Assembly: GCA_029778535.1 (NCBI GenBank)
Contig: JAKOQB010000005.1
Span: forward strand, 1-64,000
DNA from: Pseudomonadota bacterium
GTDB taxonomy: Bacteria > Pseudomonadota > Gammaproteobacteria > Burkholderiales > Burkholderiaceae_F
Length of the DNA stretch: 64,000 nt
Reading direction: 5' to 3'
The stretch's first letter is position 1. Every line of letters begins with the position of its first letter. Shown here piece after piece: positions 45,022 to 52,739 of the stretch. The notes beneath the pieces were generated by a model. The model searched no databases. It was not told where the DNA came from and worked only from the letters and a program-made list of their open reading frames with translations. Made by a program: the position numbers and the translations under genes.

Positions 45022-46110
45022 ATGCTGACACGCAGACGACTGATACAGGCCGCAGGGTCGGGCGCACTCGGCGGCACCGGGCTGGCCGCGCTCGCGCAGG
45101 GCACGGAGCCGCTGAAGGTCGGCTTCGTCTACGTCAGCCCGATCGGCGAGGCGGGCTGGACCTACCAGCACGACCTCGGCCGCCGCGAGATGGAGAAGGC
45201 CCTCGCCGGGCGCGTGAAGACGAGTTTCGTGGAGAACGTGCAGGAAGGCCCCGACTGCGAGCGTGTGTTCCGCGAACTGGCCGCGAGCGGGCACAAGCTG
45301 ATCTACGGCACCAGCTTCGGCTACATGAACTACATGGTGAAGGTGGCACAGCAGTTTCCCAGCACGATCTTCGAGCATGCGACCGGCTACAAGACCGCGA
45401 AGAACCTCGGCGTCTACAACGCGCGCTTCTACGAGGGTCGGTATCTCGCCGGCGTGGTCGCGGGCCGCATGACGAAGACCCATATCCTTGGCTGCGTGGC
45501 GGCGTTCCCGATCCCCGAGGTGCTGCAGGGGATCAACGCGTTCATCCGCGGCGCGCGCAGCGTGAACCCGAAGTGCGAGGTGCGCGTGGTGTGGGTCAAT
45601 TCCTGGTACGACCCGGGCAAGGAGCGCGAGGCGGCCTTCACGCTGATCTCGCAGAACGCCGACGTCGTCACCCATCACACCGACTCGACCGCGGTGGTGC
45701 AGGCGGCCGAGGCGCGCGGCGTGTGGGCGATCGGCTATCACTCCGACGAGAGCAAGTTCGGACCCAGGGCGCAGCTCACCGCGTCGACGCACTACTGGAC
45801 CGACTTCTACGTCGGCAACACGAAGTCGGTGCTCGACGGCACGTGGAACAGCCGCATGATCTGGGGCGGCGTCAGGGAAGGGTTCGTGCGGCTGGCGCCG
45901 CTGAACCCGGTCGTTCCCGCAGCGGTGAAGGAGGAGGTCAACCGCCTCGTGGCAGCGCTGAAGGCAGGCACGTTCCATCCGTTCGCCGGGCCGGTCGTCG
46001 ACCAGTCGGGCAAGGCCGTCGTTCCGGCCGGCCGCAACATGACCGACGAGGAACTCGGCAAGATGAACTACTACGTGCAGGGCGTGGCCAGCCAGTTGCC
46101 CAAGGGCTGA
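45022..46110 (+). CDS. BMP-family substrate-binding protein with Tat-type signal
   Basis: About 362 residues. ATG 45022 follows GGAG at eight bases; an upstream ATG at 45007 is part of that ribosome site. The N-terminus LTRRRLIQAAGSGALGG is a twin-arginine-like signal. The mature protein shows the BMP/PnrA fold: VGFVYVSPIGEAGWTYQHDL, FGYMNYMVKVAQQFPSTIFE, NARFYEGRYLAGVVAGRMT and VWVNSWYDPGKEREAAF. BMP proteins bind nucleosides or related heterocycles; given guanine deaminase next door a purine, ureide or nucleoside ligand is likely. It ends 10 bases before guaD. Confidence 0.93.
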   Translation: MLTRRRLIQAAGSGALGGTGLAALAQGTEPLKVGFVYVSPIGEAGWTYQHDLGRREMEKALAGRVKTSFVENVQEGPDCERVFRELAASGHKLIYGTSFGYMNYMVKVAQQFPSTIFEHATGYKTAKNLGVYNARFYEGRYLAGVVAGRMTKTHILGCVAAFPIPEVLQGINAFIRGARSVNPKCEVRVVWVNSWYDPGKEREAAFTLISQNADVVTHHTDSTAVVQAAEARGVWAIGYHSDESKFGPRAQLTASTHYWTDFYVGNTKSVLDGTWNSRMIWGGVREGFVRLAPLNPVVPAAVKEEVNRLVAALKAGTFHPFAGPVVDQSGKAVVPAGRNMTDEELGKMNYYVQGVASQLPKG

Positions 46111-46120
46111 GAAGGCGGCG

Positions 46121-47437
46121 ATGGCGACGGTGGGCGCGCAGGCTTTCCGCGGTTCGATCCTGCATTTCGTCGACGATCCGCTGCACGGCGAGGAACGCTC
46201 GTTCGAGTACTTCGACGACGGCGTGCTGCTGCTGCGCGATGGCCGCGTCGAGGCGGCGGGCGACGCGAGTCTGCGCGCGGCGTGGCCCGAGGTCGAGCCG
46301 GTCGACTACCGCGGCAAGCTGATCGTGCCCGGCTTCATCGATACGCACGTGCATTACGCGCAGACCGACATGATCGCCGCGTACGGCGAACAGCTGCTGA
46401 CCTGGCTCGAGCGTTATGCATTTCCGACCGAGCGCCGCTTCGACGATCCGGCGCACGCGCGCGAGGTGGCCGAGTTCTTCCTCGACGAGCTGCTGCGCAA
46501 CGGCACCACGACCGCGATGGTGTTCGCGACCGTGCATCCGGAATCGGCCGACGCACTGTTCGCCGCCGCCGCCGCCCGCAACCTGCGCATCATCGCCGGC
46601 AAGGTGCTGATGGACCGCAACTGCCCCGAGTTCCTGCGCGACACCGCGGCGAGCGGGTACGAGGAAAGCCAGCGGCTGATCGAGCGCTGGCATCGCCGCG
46701 GGCGGCTGCTGTACGCGGTCACGCCGCGCTTCGCGCCGACCTCGACCGAGGAGCAGCTGCGGCAGGCAGGGCGCCTGCTGGACGAGCACGACGGCGTGTT
46801 CCTGCAGTCGCACGTGGCCGAGAACCGCAGCGAGGTCGCATGGGTAGCGCAACTCTTTCCGTGGAGCCGCAGTTATCTCGACGTGTACGACCGCTTCGGG
46901 CTGCTGCGCAGCCGCAGCGTGTACGCGCACTGCATCCACCTCGATGCGGCCGATCGCATGCGCATGGCGCAGGCGGGCGCGGCGATGTCGTTCTGCCCGA
47001 CCTCGAACCTGTTTCTCGGCTCCGGCCTGTTCGATCTGGAGGCCGCGGCCGCCAGCGGCACGCGGGTCTGTATCGGCACCGATGTCGGCGGCGGCACCAG
47101 CTTCAGCATGCTGCGCACTCTGTCGGAGGCGTACAAGGTTGCACAGATGGCCGGTCACAGCCTGTCGCCGCTGCGCGCGTTCTACCTTGCCACGCTGGGT
47201 TCGGCGCGCGCGCTGCACCTGGATGCGCTGATCGGCAATTTCGAGCGCGGCAGGGAGGGCGATTTCACCGTGCTCGACCCGCAGGCCACGCCGCTGCTCG
47301 CGCGCCGGATGCGGCAGACCGACAGCCTGGCCGAGCGGCTGTTCCTGTGGATGATGCTCGGCGACGATCGCGCGGTCAGCGCGACGCACGTGATGGGGCA
47401 GCGGCAGTCGCCGCGCGCGGCGGCGTCACAGCGGTAA
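46121..47437 (+). CDS. guaD: guanine deaminase
   Basis: Hydrolyses guanine to xanthine and ammonia. A 438-residue amidohydrolase with the zinc motif PGFIDTHVHYAQTDMI (H76, H78), LERYAFPTERRFDDPAHARE typical of GuaD, NGTTTAMVFATVHPESAD, VTPRFAPTSTEEQLRQAG (metal His region is replaced by the usual R-F-A-P), SHVAENRSEVAWV, the HCIHLD segment and GTDVGGGTSFSML with the metal Asp. It is the last gene of the transporter operon, so import and first catabolic step are linked. Its final 12 bases overlap the convergent HAD gene. Confidence 0.95.
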   Translation: MATVGAQAFRGSILHFVDDPLHGEERSFEYFDDGVLLLRDGRVEAAGDASLRAAWPEVEPVDYRGKLIVPGFIDTHVHYAQTDMIAAYGEQLLTWLERYAFPTERRFDDPAHAREVAEFFLDELLRNGTTTAMVFATVHPESADALFAAAAARNLRIIAGKVLMDRNCPEFLRDTAASGYEESQRLIERWHRRGRLLYAVTPRFAPTSTEEQLRQAGRLLDEHDGVFLQSHVAENRSEVAWVAQLFPWSRSYLDVYDRFGLLRSRSVYAHCIHLDAADRMRMAQAGAAMSFCPTSNLFLGSGLFDLEAAAASGTRVCIGTDVGGGTSFSMLRTLSEAYKVAQMAGHSLSPLRAFYLATLGSARALHLDALIGNFERGREGDFTVLDPQATPLLARRMRQTDSLAERLFLWMMLGDDRAVSATHVMGQRQSPRAAASQR

Positions 47438-47911
47438 GGTCGCGCGCGCGCGCGGTTCGGCCGCGCGTTGCGCGCGCGCCAGCGCGAAGCACAGCCGGCC
47501 GGCGCTCGCTTCATCGAGCCCGTGCGCCGAGTCGCATTCGATCAGGCGGTCGCAGTCGGGCGCGAACAGCGACGCGCGGTCGTCGAGCGCGACCCATTCG
47601 CGCTCGACGGCGTCGGCCTCGATCAGCCATTGCCGGCACTCGGCCTGGCGCGGGTACGGCTGCAGCGATGCCGGCGCGCTGAACGTGGAAAAATGCGGAG
47701 TGGCACCGAGCACGCGCACGGCAAGCGGGCCGAGCGGCGCGCGCAGTTGCGCGAGGTTCCTGTCGCTGCGCCAGCTCGTGGTCAGCACGATGCCGGCCTG
47801 CGGAAAGCGCGCCAGTACCGCCGCGAGCAACGGCACGCGTTCGAACATCCGCCGCGCGTCGAAGCACGGATCGGGATGCAGCACGCCGTCGAAATCGAGG
47901 AACAGGATCAC
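47426..47911 (-). CDS. HAD-like protein of the Swiss-army-knife RNA repair type
   Basis: 161 residues. It opens with MILFLDFDGVLHPDPCFDA, the nucleophile motif I (D-x-D-G) of HAD phosphatases, followed by FPQAGIVLTTSWRSDRNLAQ (motif II-like Thr/Ser-Trp-Arg) and REWVALDDRASLFA (acidic motif). This layout matches the HAD domain described from RNA-repair proteins, here as a stand-alone protein. The substrate is unknown. It is convergent with guaD with a 12-base overlap. No RNA ligase or RtcB gene is close. Confidence 0.75.
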   Translation of the reverse strand: MILFLDFDGVLHPDPCFDARRMFERVPLLAAVLARFPQAGIVLTTSWRSDRNLAQLRAPLGPLAVRVLGATPHFSTFSAPASLQPYPRQAECRQWLIEADAVEREWVALDDRASLFAPDCDRLIECDSAHGLDEASAGRLCFALARAQRAAEPRARATLPL

Positions 47912-48214
47912 GATCGCCCGAAGGTGGGGGAAGCCAGCCCCGACTATGACAGCGCGCGCGGCGAATGCAATCGGGCGTTCGCACGGCCGTTGCCGGCAGC
48001 GGGTCTTTCGTCGTGCCGCGCGGTCCGTTCAGGCGGCCGAGGCGTGCCGACGGCGCCGGAACTTCCGCGCGGCGACCCGGTCTCATTGGCGTTGTCTCCT
48101 CCGACGCCCCGCCAGGGGCATGCGCGGGCCAGCTTCCCCCGAGTTGCGCCCGCGCTTTCTTTTTCCGCGCGCGGCCGTTGCTAGACTGCCCGCCTGGATG
48201 CCCGGAGCCACAAC
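47912..48214. other. 303-base divergent promoter region
   Basis: Separates the HAD gene (minus) and ridA-like gene (plus). A TAGACT at 48182-48187, 27 bases before the RidA start, could be a -10; no clear -35 is seen. No open frame or repeat is supported. Confidence 0.35.
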
Positions 48215-48595
48215 ATGAACAAGGAAATCGTTGCCACCGGCGATGCGCCGGCGGCGATCGGACCGTATTCCCAGGCGGTGAAGACGGGATTGGTCGTCTT
48301 CACCTCTGGGCAGATCGGGCTCGACCCGCGCACGACGGAACTGGTCAGCGACGACTTCGAAGCGCAGGTGCGGCAGGCGTTCGGCAACCTCGCCGCGGTC
48401 GCGCAGGCGGCCGGCGGATCGCTCGCCAACGCGGTCAAGTTCACCTTGTTTCTGACCGACCTGTCGCAGTTCTCGATCGCCAACCGCGTGATGGCCGAGC
48501 TGGTGCCGCAGCCGTTTCCGGCGCGCTCGACCGTCGGCGTGGCGAGCCTGCCCAAGGGCGCGCAGTTCGAGGTCGAAGCGATCCTCGTCCTCTGA
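48215..48595 (+). CDS. RidA family reactive-imine deaminase
   Basis: 126 residues, the standard size. It hydrolyses reactive enamine/imine intermediates released by PLP enzymes and so protects them. Visible family features: APAAIGPYSQAVKTG, FTSGQIGLDP, VRQAFGNLAAVAQAAG, VKFTLFLTDL and the C-terminal PARSTVGVASLPKGAQFEVE with the conserved Arg that binds the substrate carboxylate. It is followed three bases later by recG, so the two are probably co-transcribed, an arrangement without obvious functional meaning. Confidence 0.93.
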   Translation: MNKEIVATGDAPAAIGPYSQAVKTGLVVFTSGQIGLDPRTTELVSDDFEAQVRQAFGNLAAVAQAAGGSLANAVKFTLFLTDLSQFSIANRVMAELVPQPFPARSTVGVASLPKGAQFEVEAILVL

Positions 48596-48598
48596 GTC

Positions 48599-50674
48599 GT
48601 GGCTGCACGCGCGAGCCGCACCGCCGACGGATCACGGATCGCGGATCACGGATCACGCAAATCCCGGCTCGCGCGGCTCGGTTTGCGCGGCGACTGGGAC
48701 TTCGTGCTGCACCTGCCGCTGCGCTACGAGGACGAGACACGGATCACTCCGATCACGCAGCTTGAAGCCGGCACCGACGCCCAGATCGAAGGCGAGATCG
48801 TCGCCTGCGAAGTGGTGCGCCGCGCGCGCCGGCAGCTCACCGTGCGCGTGGCCGATGCCGGCGGCGAGCTGCTGCTGCGCTTCCTGCACTTCTACCCTTC
48901 GCAGCTCGCGAGCCTCGCGGTCGGCCGGCGCGTGCGTGCGTTCGGCACCGTGCGCGGGGGCTTGACCGGGCACGAGATGGTGCACCCGCGCGTGCGCGGC
49001 GCTGCTGCCGATGCCGCGCTGCCGGCACGATTGACGCCCGTGTATCCGACCGCTGCCGGCGTGCCGCAGTCGTGGCTGCGCGAGCGGATCGAGCGCGCGC
49101 TGCGCGATGTCGATCTCGTGGATACGCTGCCGGCCGGACTGGTCGCGCGGCTTCGGCTGCCGCCACTGCGCGACGCGCTGCTGCGGCTGCATCGGCCGCC
49201 GCCCGACGCGGATGCGACAGCGCTGGCGCAGCGCCGCGATCCGGCGTGGCAGCGAGTGAAGTTCGACGAGCTGCTGGCGCAGCAGGTGTCGCTGCGCATC
49301 GCGCGCGCGCAGCGTGCGCAGCGGCAGGCACCGGCGCTCGCTGCGCACGGCGATCTGGTCGTGCGCCTGCGGGCGGCCCTGCCGTTCACGCTCACGGGCG
49401 CGCAGCAGCGCGTGTGGCAGGAGGTCGAAGCCGATCTCGCGCGCGGCGTGCCGATGCACCGGCTGGTGCAGGGCGATGTCGGCAGCGGCAAGACCGTGAT
49501 CGCGGCGCTTGCTGCCGCACGCGCGATCGAGGCGGGCTTCCAGGCGGCGCTGATGGCACCGACCGAGATCCTGGCCGAACAGCACTTCCGCCGCGTGGCC
49601 GAGTGGCTGGAGCCGCTCGGCGTGCGCATCGCGTGGCTGGCGGGAAAGCTGAAGGCGGCGGACAAGCGCACCGCGCAGGCGCTCGCCGCCTCCGGCGAGG
49701 CGCAGCTCGTCGTCGGCACGCACGCGCTGATCCAGGAGGGGGTGCGGCTGGCGCGGCCGGGGCTGGCGATCATCGACGAGCAGCATCGCTTCGGCGTGGC
49801 GCAGCGGCTGGCGCTGCGCGATTCCGGCCGTGCCGAAGCAACGCCGCACCTGCTGATGTTGAGCGCGACGCCGATTCCGCGCACGCTGGCGCTGTCCTAC
49901 CTCGCCGACCTCGACGTGTCGGTCATCGACGAACTGCCGCCGGGCCGCACGCCGGTCGTCACGAAACTGGTGGCGACGCGGCGCCGCGACGAGGTGCTCG
50001 CGCGCGTGCGCGCCGATGTCGCGCGCGGCCGCCAGGCGTACTGGGTCTGCCCGCTGGTCGAGGAGAGCGACGCCGGCGACGCCGGCGCCGACCTGACCGC
50101 CGCGACGAAGATGTACGAGGAGACGCGCGCGCTGCTGCCCGAGCTGAAGCTCGGCCTGTTGCACGGCCAGTTGCCGCCGGCGGAGAAGAACGACGTGATG
50201 CGGCGCTTCGCGCGCGGCCAGATCGACGTGCTGGTCGCCACCACCGTGATCGAGGTCGGCGTCGACGTGCCCAACGCGACGCTGATGGTGATCGAACATG
50301 CACAGCGCTTCGGGCTGGCCACGCTGCACCAGTTGCGCGGCCGCGTCGGCCGCGGCGGCGCGCAGAGCTTCTGCGTGCTGCTGTTCGACGAATCGCTGTC
50401 GGCGGCGGCGCGCGAGCGGCTGAAGGTCGTCTACGAGACCACCGACGGCTTCGAGATCGCGCGGCGCGACCTCGCGCTGCGCGGCCCCGGCGAGTTCCTC
50501 GGCGCGCGGCAGTCCGGCGTGCCGCTGCTACGCTTCGCCGACCTGGAGCACGATGCCGCGCTGGTCGAGCAGGCGCGCGACGTGGCACAGCGGCTGCTCG
50601 CAGAACAACCCGAGGTGGCGCGCGCGCACGCGCGGCGCTGGCTCGCCGGACACGAGGACTTTCTCGACGCATGA
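48599..50674 (+). CDS. recG: ATP-dependent DNA helicase RecG
   Basis: 691 residues, matching RecG (about 693). It remodels stalled replication forks and Holliday junctions. The N-terminal wedge/OB domain includes WDFVLHLPLRYEDETRI; helicase motifs follow: LTGAQQRVW, Walker A QGDVGSGKTV near 295, AAPTEI-type MAPTEILAEQHF, Walker B IIDEQHRFGV, LMLSATPIPRTL, then TTVIEVGVDVPNATLM and QLRGRVGRGG. The GTG at 48599 is the start and has no strong ribosome site, suggesting coupling to the RidA gene. Four 7-base repeats lie inside the first 20 codons. Confidence 0.96.
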   Translation: MAARASRTADGSRIADHGSRKSRLARLGLRGDWDFVLHLPLRYEDETRITPITQLEAGTDAQIEGEIVACEVVRRARRQLTVRVADAGGELLLRFLHFYPSQLASLAVGRRVRAFGTVRGGLTGHEMVHPRVRGAAADAALPARLTPVYPTAAGVPQSWLRERIERALRDVDLVDTLPAGLVARLRLPPLRDALLRLHRPPPDADATALAQRRDPAWQRVKFDELLAQQVSLRIARAQRAQRQAPALAAHGDLVVRLRAALPFTLTGAQQRVWQEVEADLARGVPMHRLVQGDVGSGKTVIAALAAARAIEAGFQAALMAPTEILAEQHFRRVAEWLEPLGVRIAWLAGKLKAADKRTAQALAASGEAQLVVGTHALIQEGVRLARPGLAIIDEQHRFGVAQRLALRDSGRAEATPHLLMLSATPIPRTLALSYLADLDVSVIDELPPGRTPVVTKLVATRRRDEVLARVRADVARGRQAYWVCPLVEESDAGDAGADLTAATKMYEETRALLPELKLGLLHGQLPPAEKNDVMRRFARGQIDVLVATTVIEVGVDVPNATLMVIEHAQRFGLATLHQLRGRVGRGGAQSFCVLLFDESLSAAARERLKVVYETTDGFEIARRDLALRGPGEFLGARQSGVPLLRFADLEHDAALVEQARDVAQRLLAEQPEVARAHARRWLAGHEDFLDA
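48630..48657 (+). repeat. four tandem heptamers in the 5' end of recG
   Basis: GATCACG, GATCGCG, GATCACG, GATCACG in direct tandem, within codons 11-20. Since seven is not a multiple of three, gain or loss of a unit would shift the recG frame. Confidence 0.75.
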
Positions 50675-51007
50675 ACCTGTCTCACGATCTCCGGTGGTCG
50701 CGGCGGGGCCGCTGCGGGTACGGGGCCGGGCGCGGCCCGGGGAGCACTGCACGCGCAAGGACCCGAGTCGCAGCAACGCCATGTGTCCAATGCAACCCCG
50801 CTCCGGAGGGTTGCGACGCTGAGCACGCGCTGCGCGCGTGCGCGTCGGTCGACGAGGCGGCAGACGCTGCGGCTTCGACGCTGCGTTGGCCGGCGCCTGC
50901 GTTGTCGGCACGCTTGGCCATCGCTTGGCTGCTGACCTGCGCCTGCCGCCTGGCATGCGCCGGCTTCTCGTCGCAACGCGGTCCATCGGGGATTCCGAGA
51001 TAGGTTC
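50675..51007. other. 333-base gap between recG and oxyR
   Basis: No convincing gene. The only clear structure is a hairpin GCAACCC-(9)-GGGTTGC at 50792-50814 without a T run. Open frames here are Arg/Ala-rich shadows. The oxyR promoter must lie in the last part. Confidence 0.4.
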
Positions 51008-51952
51008 ATGACCCTGACCGAACTGCGCTACATCGTCGCGGTGGCGCGCGAACGCCACTTCGGCCGCGCCGCCGAGGCGTGCTTCGTGTCGCAGCCGACG
51101 CTGTCGGTGGCGATCAAGAAACTCGAGGACGAGCTTGGCGTGCTGCTGTTCGAGCGCAGGACCAACGACGTGACATTGACGCCGAGTGGCGAGCGGATCG
51201 TCGTGCAGGCGCAGCGCGTGCTCGACGAGGCCGCGCGCATCAAGGAAATCGCCAAGCAGGGCAAGGATCCGCTCGCAGGCCCGCTGCGCGTCGGCGTGAT
51301 CTACACGATCGGCCCGTACCTGCTGCCGTCGCTGGTGCGGCAACTGCTGCGTGACGCGCCGCAGATGCCGCTGCTCCTGAGCGAGAACTTCACCATCAAG
51401 CTGCTGGAAATGCTGAAGAACGGCGAGATCGACGTGGCGATCATGGCGCTGCCTCTGCCGGAGTCGGGCGTGATGATCCAGCCCGTGTACGACGAACCGT
51501 TCATGGTGGTGGTGCCGCGCGGCCACGCGTGGACCGCGAAGAAGAATATCGCGTCGGAGGACCTGAAGAAGGAGACGATGCTGCTGCTCGGCACCGGGCA
51601 CTGCTTCCGCGACCACGTGCTGGGCGTGTGCCCGGAGCTGTCGCGCTTCTCCACCGATGCCGAGGGCATCCAGAAGACATTCGAGGGTTCGTCGCTGGAG
51701 ACGATCCGCCACATGGTCGCCTCCGGGATCGGCGTCACCGTGCTGCCGGTGACGTCGGTGCCGGAGAAGGTGCGGCGCGACTCGCTGGTCGCGTATTTGC
51801 CGTTCAAGTCGCCGGCGCCGGACCGGCGCGTGGTGCTGGCGTGGCGCAAGAGCTTCACGCGGCTGCCCGCCATCGAAGCGCTGCGGCAGGCGATCCGCAA
51901 GTGCCCGCTGCACGGCGTGACCAAGCTCGAGCTGCCGCCGACGCCGGGTTGA
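51008..51952 (+). CDS. oxyR: hydrogen-peroxide-sensing LysR regulator OxyR
   Basis: 314 residues. The N-terminal helix-turn-helix reads MTLTELRYIVAVARERHFGR and AAEACFVSQPTLSVAIKKLE, the classical OxyR start. The redox cysteines fall at C199 and C208 (GTGHCFRDHVLGVC), the same positions as in E. coli, so the disulfide switch should work. The LLSENFTIKLLEMLKNGEID stretch is also typical. It activates peroxide defence genes; dps lies 88 bases downstream on the same strand with its own likely OxyR site between. Confidence 0.96.
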   Translation: MTLTELRYIVAVARERHFGRAAEACFVSQPTLSVAIKKLEDELGVLLFERRTNDVTLTPSGERIVVQAQRVLDEAARIKEIAKQGKDPLAGPLRVGVIYTIGPYLLPSLVRQLLRDAPQMPLLLSENFTIKLLEMLKNGEIDVAIMALPLPESGVMIQPVYDEPFMVVVPRGHAWTAKKNIASEDLKKETMLLLGTGHCFRDHVLGVCPELSRFSTDAEGIQKTFEGSSLETIRHMVASGIGVTVLPVTSVPEKVRRDSLVAYLPFKSPAPDRRVVLAWRKSFTRLPAIEALRQAIRKCPLHGVTKLELPPTPG

Positions 51953-51959
51953 CCCGCGC

Positions 51960-51985
51960 CTATCACTCCGATTGAAACAACTCAA
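51960..51985. promoter_or_regulatory. possible OxyR site between oxyR and dps
   Basis: CTAT-N7-ATTG-N7-TCAA reproduces the 11-base periodicity of OxyR sites (ATAG-N7-CTAT repeated), with imperfect half elements. It lies 56-81 bases before the dps start. Confidence 0.3.
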
Positions 51986-52040
51986 TGCGCGCCACGCGCT
52001 GCCGCGCTAAGGTGCGGGCATCCCAATCCAGGAGAACGAG

Positions 52041-52529
52041 ATGAGCAAGAACGGCAAGAAATCGGCCAGCGGCATCGGCTTGGCGGACAAGCCGCGCAAG
52101 ACCCTGGTCGACGTGCTGAACCGCCTGCTGGCGGACGAGTTCGTGCTGTACGTGAAGACGCGCAACTTCCACTGGAACGTGGTCGGGTCGAGTTTCTCCG
52201 AGCTGCACAAGTTCTTCGAGGGGCAGTACGAAGCCCTCGACGACGCGATCGACGAGGTCGCCGAACGCGCGCGCGCCCTCGACGGCATGGCGGCCGGTTC
52301 GATGACCGACTACCTGAAGCTCACGCGCCTGACGGAAGCGTCGAGCCATCTGTCCGCACCCGAGATGCTGCGCGCGCTGCTGGCCGACCACGAACAGGTG
52401 ATCCGGCAATTGCGCGACGACATCGAAACCGCCGGCGACGCCGGCGACAAGGGCACCGAGGATTTCCTCACCGGACTGATGGAGGAGCATGAGAAGATGG
52501 CCTGGATGCTGCGGGCCTACGCGCGGTAA
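52041..52529 (+). CDS. dps: Dps/ferritin-like DNA-protection protein
   Basis: 162 residues with a Lys-rich N-terminal tail (MSKNGKKSASG) that may bind DNA. The shell-forming helices include LADEFVLYVKTRNFHWNVVG; ferroxidase-site residues H44, H56, D71 and E75 occupy the positions equivalent to E. coli H51, H63, D78 and E82. The dodecamer stores iron and removes peroxide. AGGAGAA precedes the ATG at a good distance. It follows oxyR. The end of the gene lies in an inverted repeat and is followed by a diverged copy of its own last codons. Confidence 0.95.
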   Translation: MSKNGKKSASGIGLADKPRKTLVDVLNRLLADEFVLYVKTRNFHWNVVGSSFSELHKFFEGQYEALDDAIDEVAERARALDGMAAGSMTDYLKLTRLTEASSHLSAPEMLRALLADHEQVIRQLRDDIETAGDAGDKGTEDFLTGLMEEHEKMAWMLRAYAR

Positions 52530-52545
52530 GGAACAGGCCATCTTC
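52493..52545. repeat. 12-base perfect inverted repeat at the dps 3' end
   Basis: GAAGATGGCCTG (52493-52504, inside dps) and CAGGCCATCTTC (52534-52545, just after the stop) are exact inverted copies around a 29-base loop. It could act as an mRNA 3' end structure, though no T run follows. Confidence 0.7.
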
Positions 52546-52548
52546 GGG

Positions 52549-52600
52549 CGACCGCTAACCCGAGCGCAGCTCGGGTTAAGCGCCGCAGGCGCGGCGGTCG
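52549..52600. repeat. cloverleaf-like structured element after dps
   Basis: Outer stem CGACCGC (52549-52555) with GCGGTCG (52594-52600); inner hairpins AACCCGAG-CGCAG-CTCGGGTT (52557-52577) and GCGCC-GCA-GGCGC (52580-52592). The complete base pairing in a 52-base segment suggests an inserted small element or a structured RNA. Confidence 0.6.
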
Positions 52601-52604
52601 GCAA

Positions 52605-52640
52605 AAGGCCGCGTGGATGCTGCGTGCCTACGCGAAATAG
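52605..52640 (+). pseudogene. duplicated fragment of the dps C-terminus
   Basis: Reads K-A-A-W-M-L-R-A-Y-A-K-stop, nearly the same as the end of Dps (K-M-A-W-M-L-R-A-Y-A-R-stop at 52494-52529) but with different codons. It is a diverged remnant of a second dps 3' end. Confidence 0.65.
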
Positions 52641-52654
52641 CGTCTAGACCCGCC

Positions 52655-52724
52655 GTCGCCCCGGCGAAGGCCGGGGCCCAATTTGCAGCGGTGAAAATTA
52701 GGCCCCGGCCTCCGCCGGGGCGAC
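52655..52724. repeat. two-hairpin intergenic repeat, family B copy 1
   Basis: Starts GTCGCCCCGGCGAAGGCCGG, contains GCCCAATTT and an inverted AAAATTAGG-type core, and closes GGCCTCCGCCGGGGCGAC. The second copy is 55861-55930. It lies between the dps remnant and the outer-membrane protein gene. Confidence 0.8.
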
Positions 52725-52739
52725 GACGCCTGGCGCCGC

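Noticed and set aside
50792-50814. Hairpin GCAACCC-N9-GGGTTGC after recG as a terminator
   Set aside because: No T run follows and it is 118 bases after the stop, so a terminator function is not supported.
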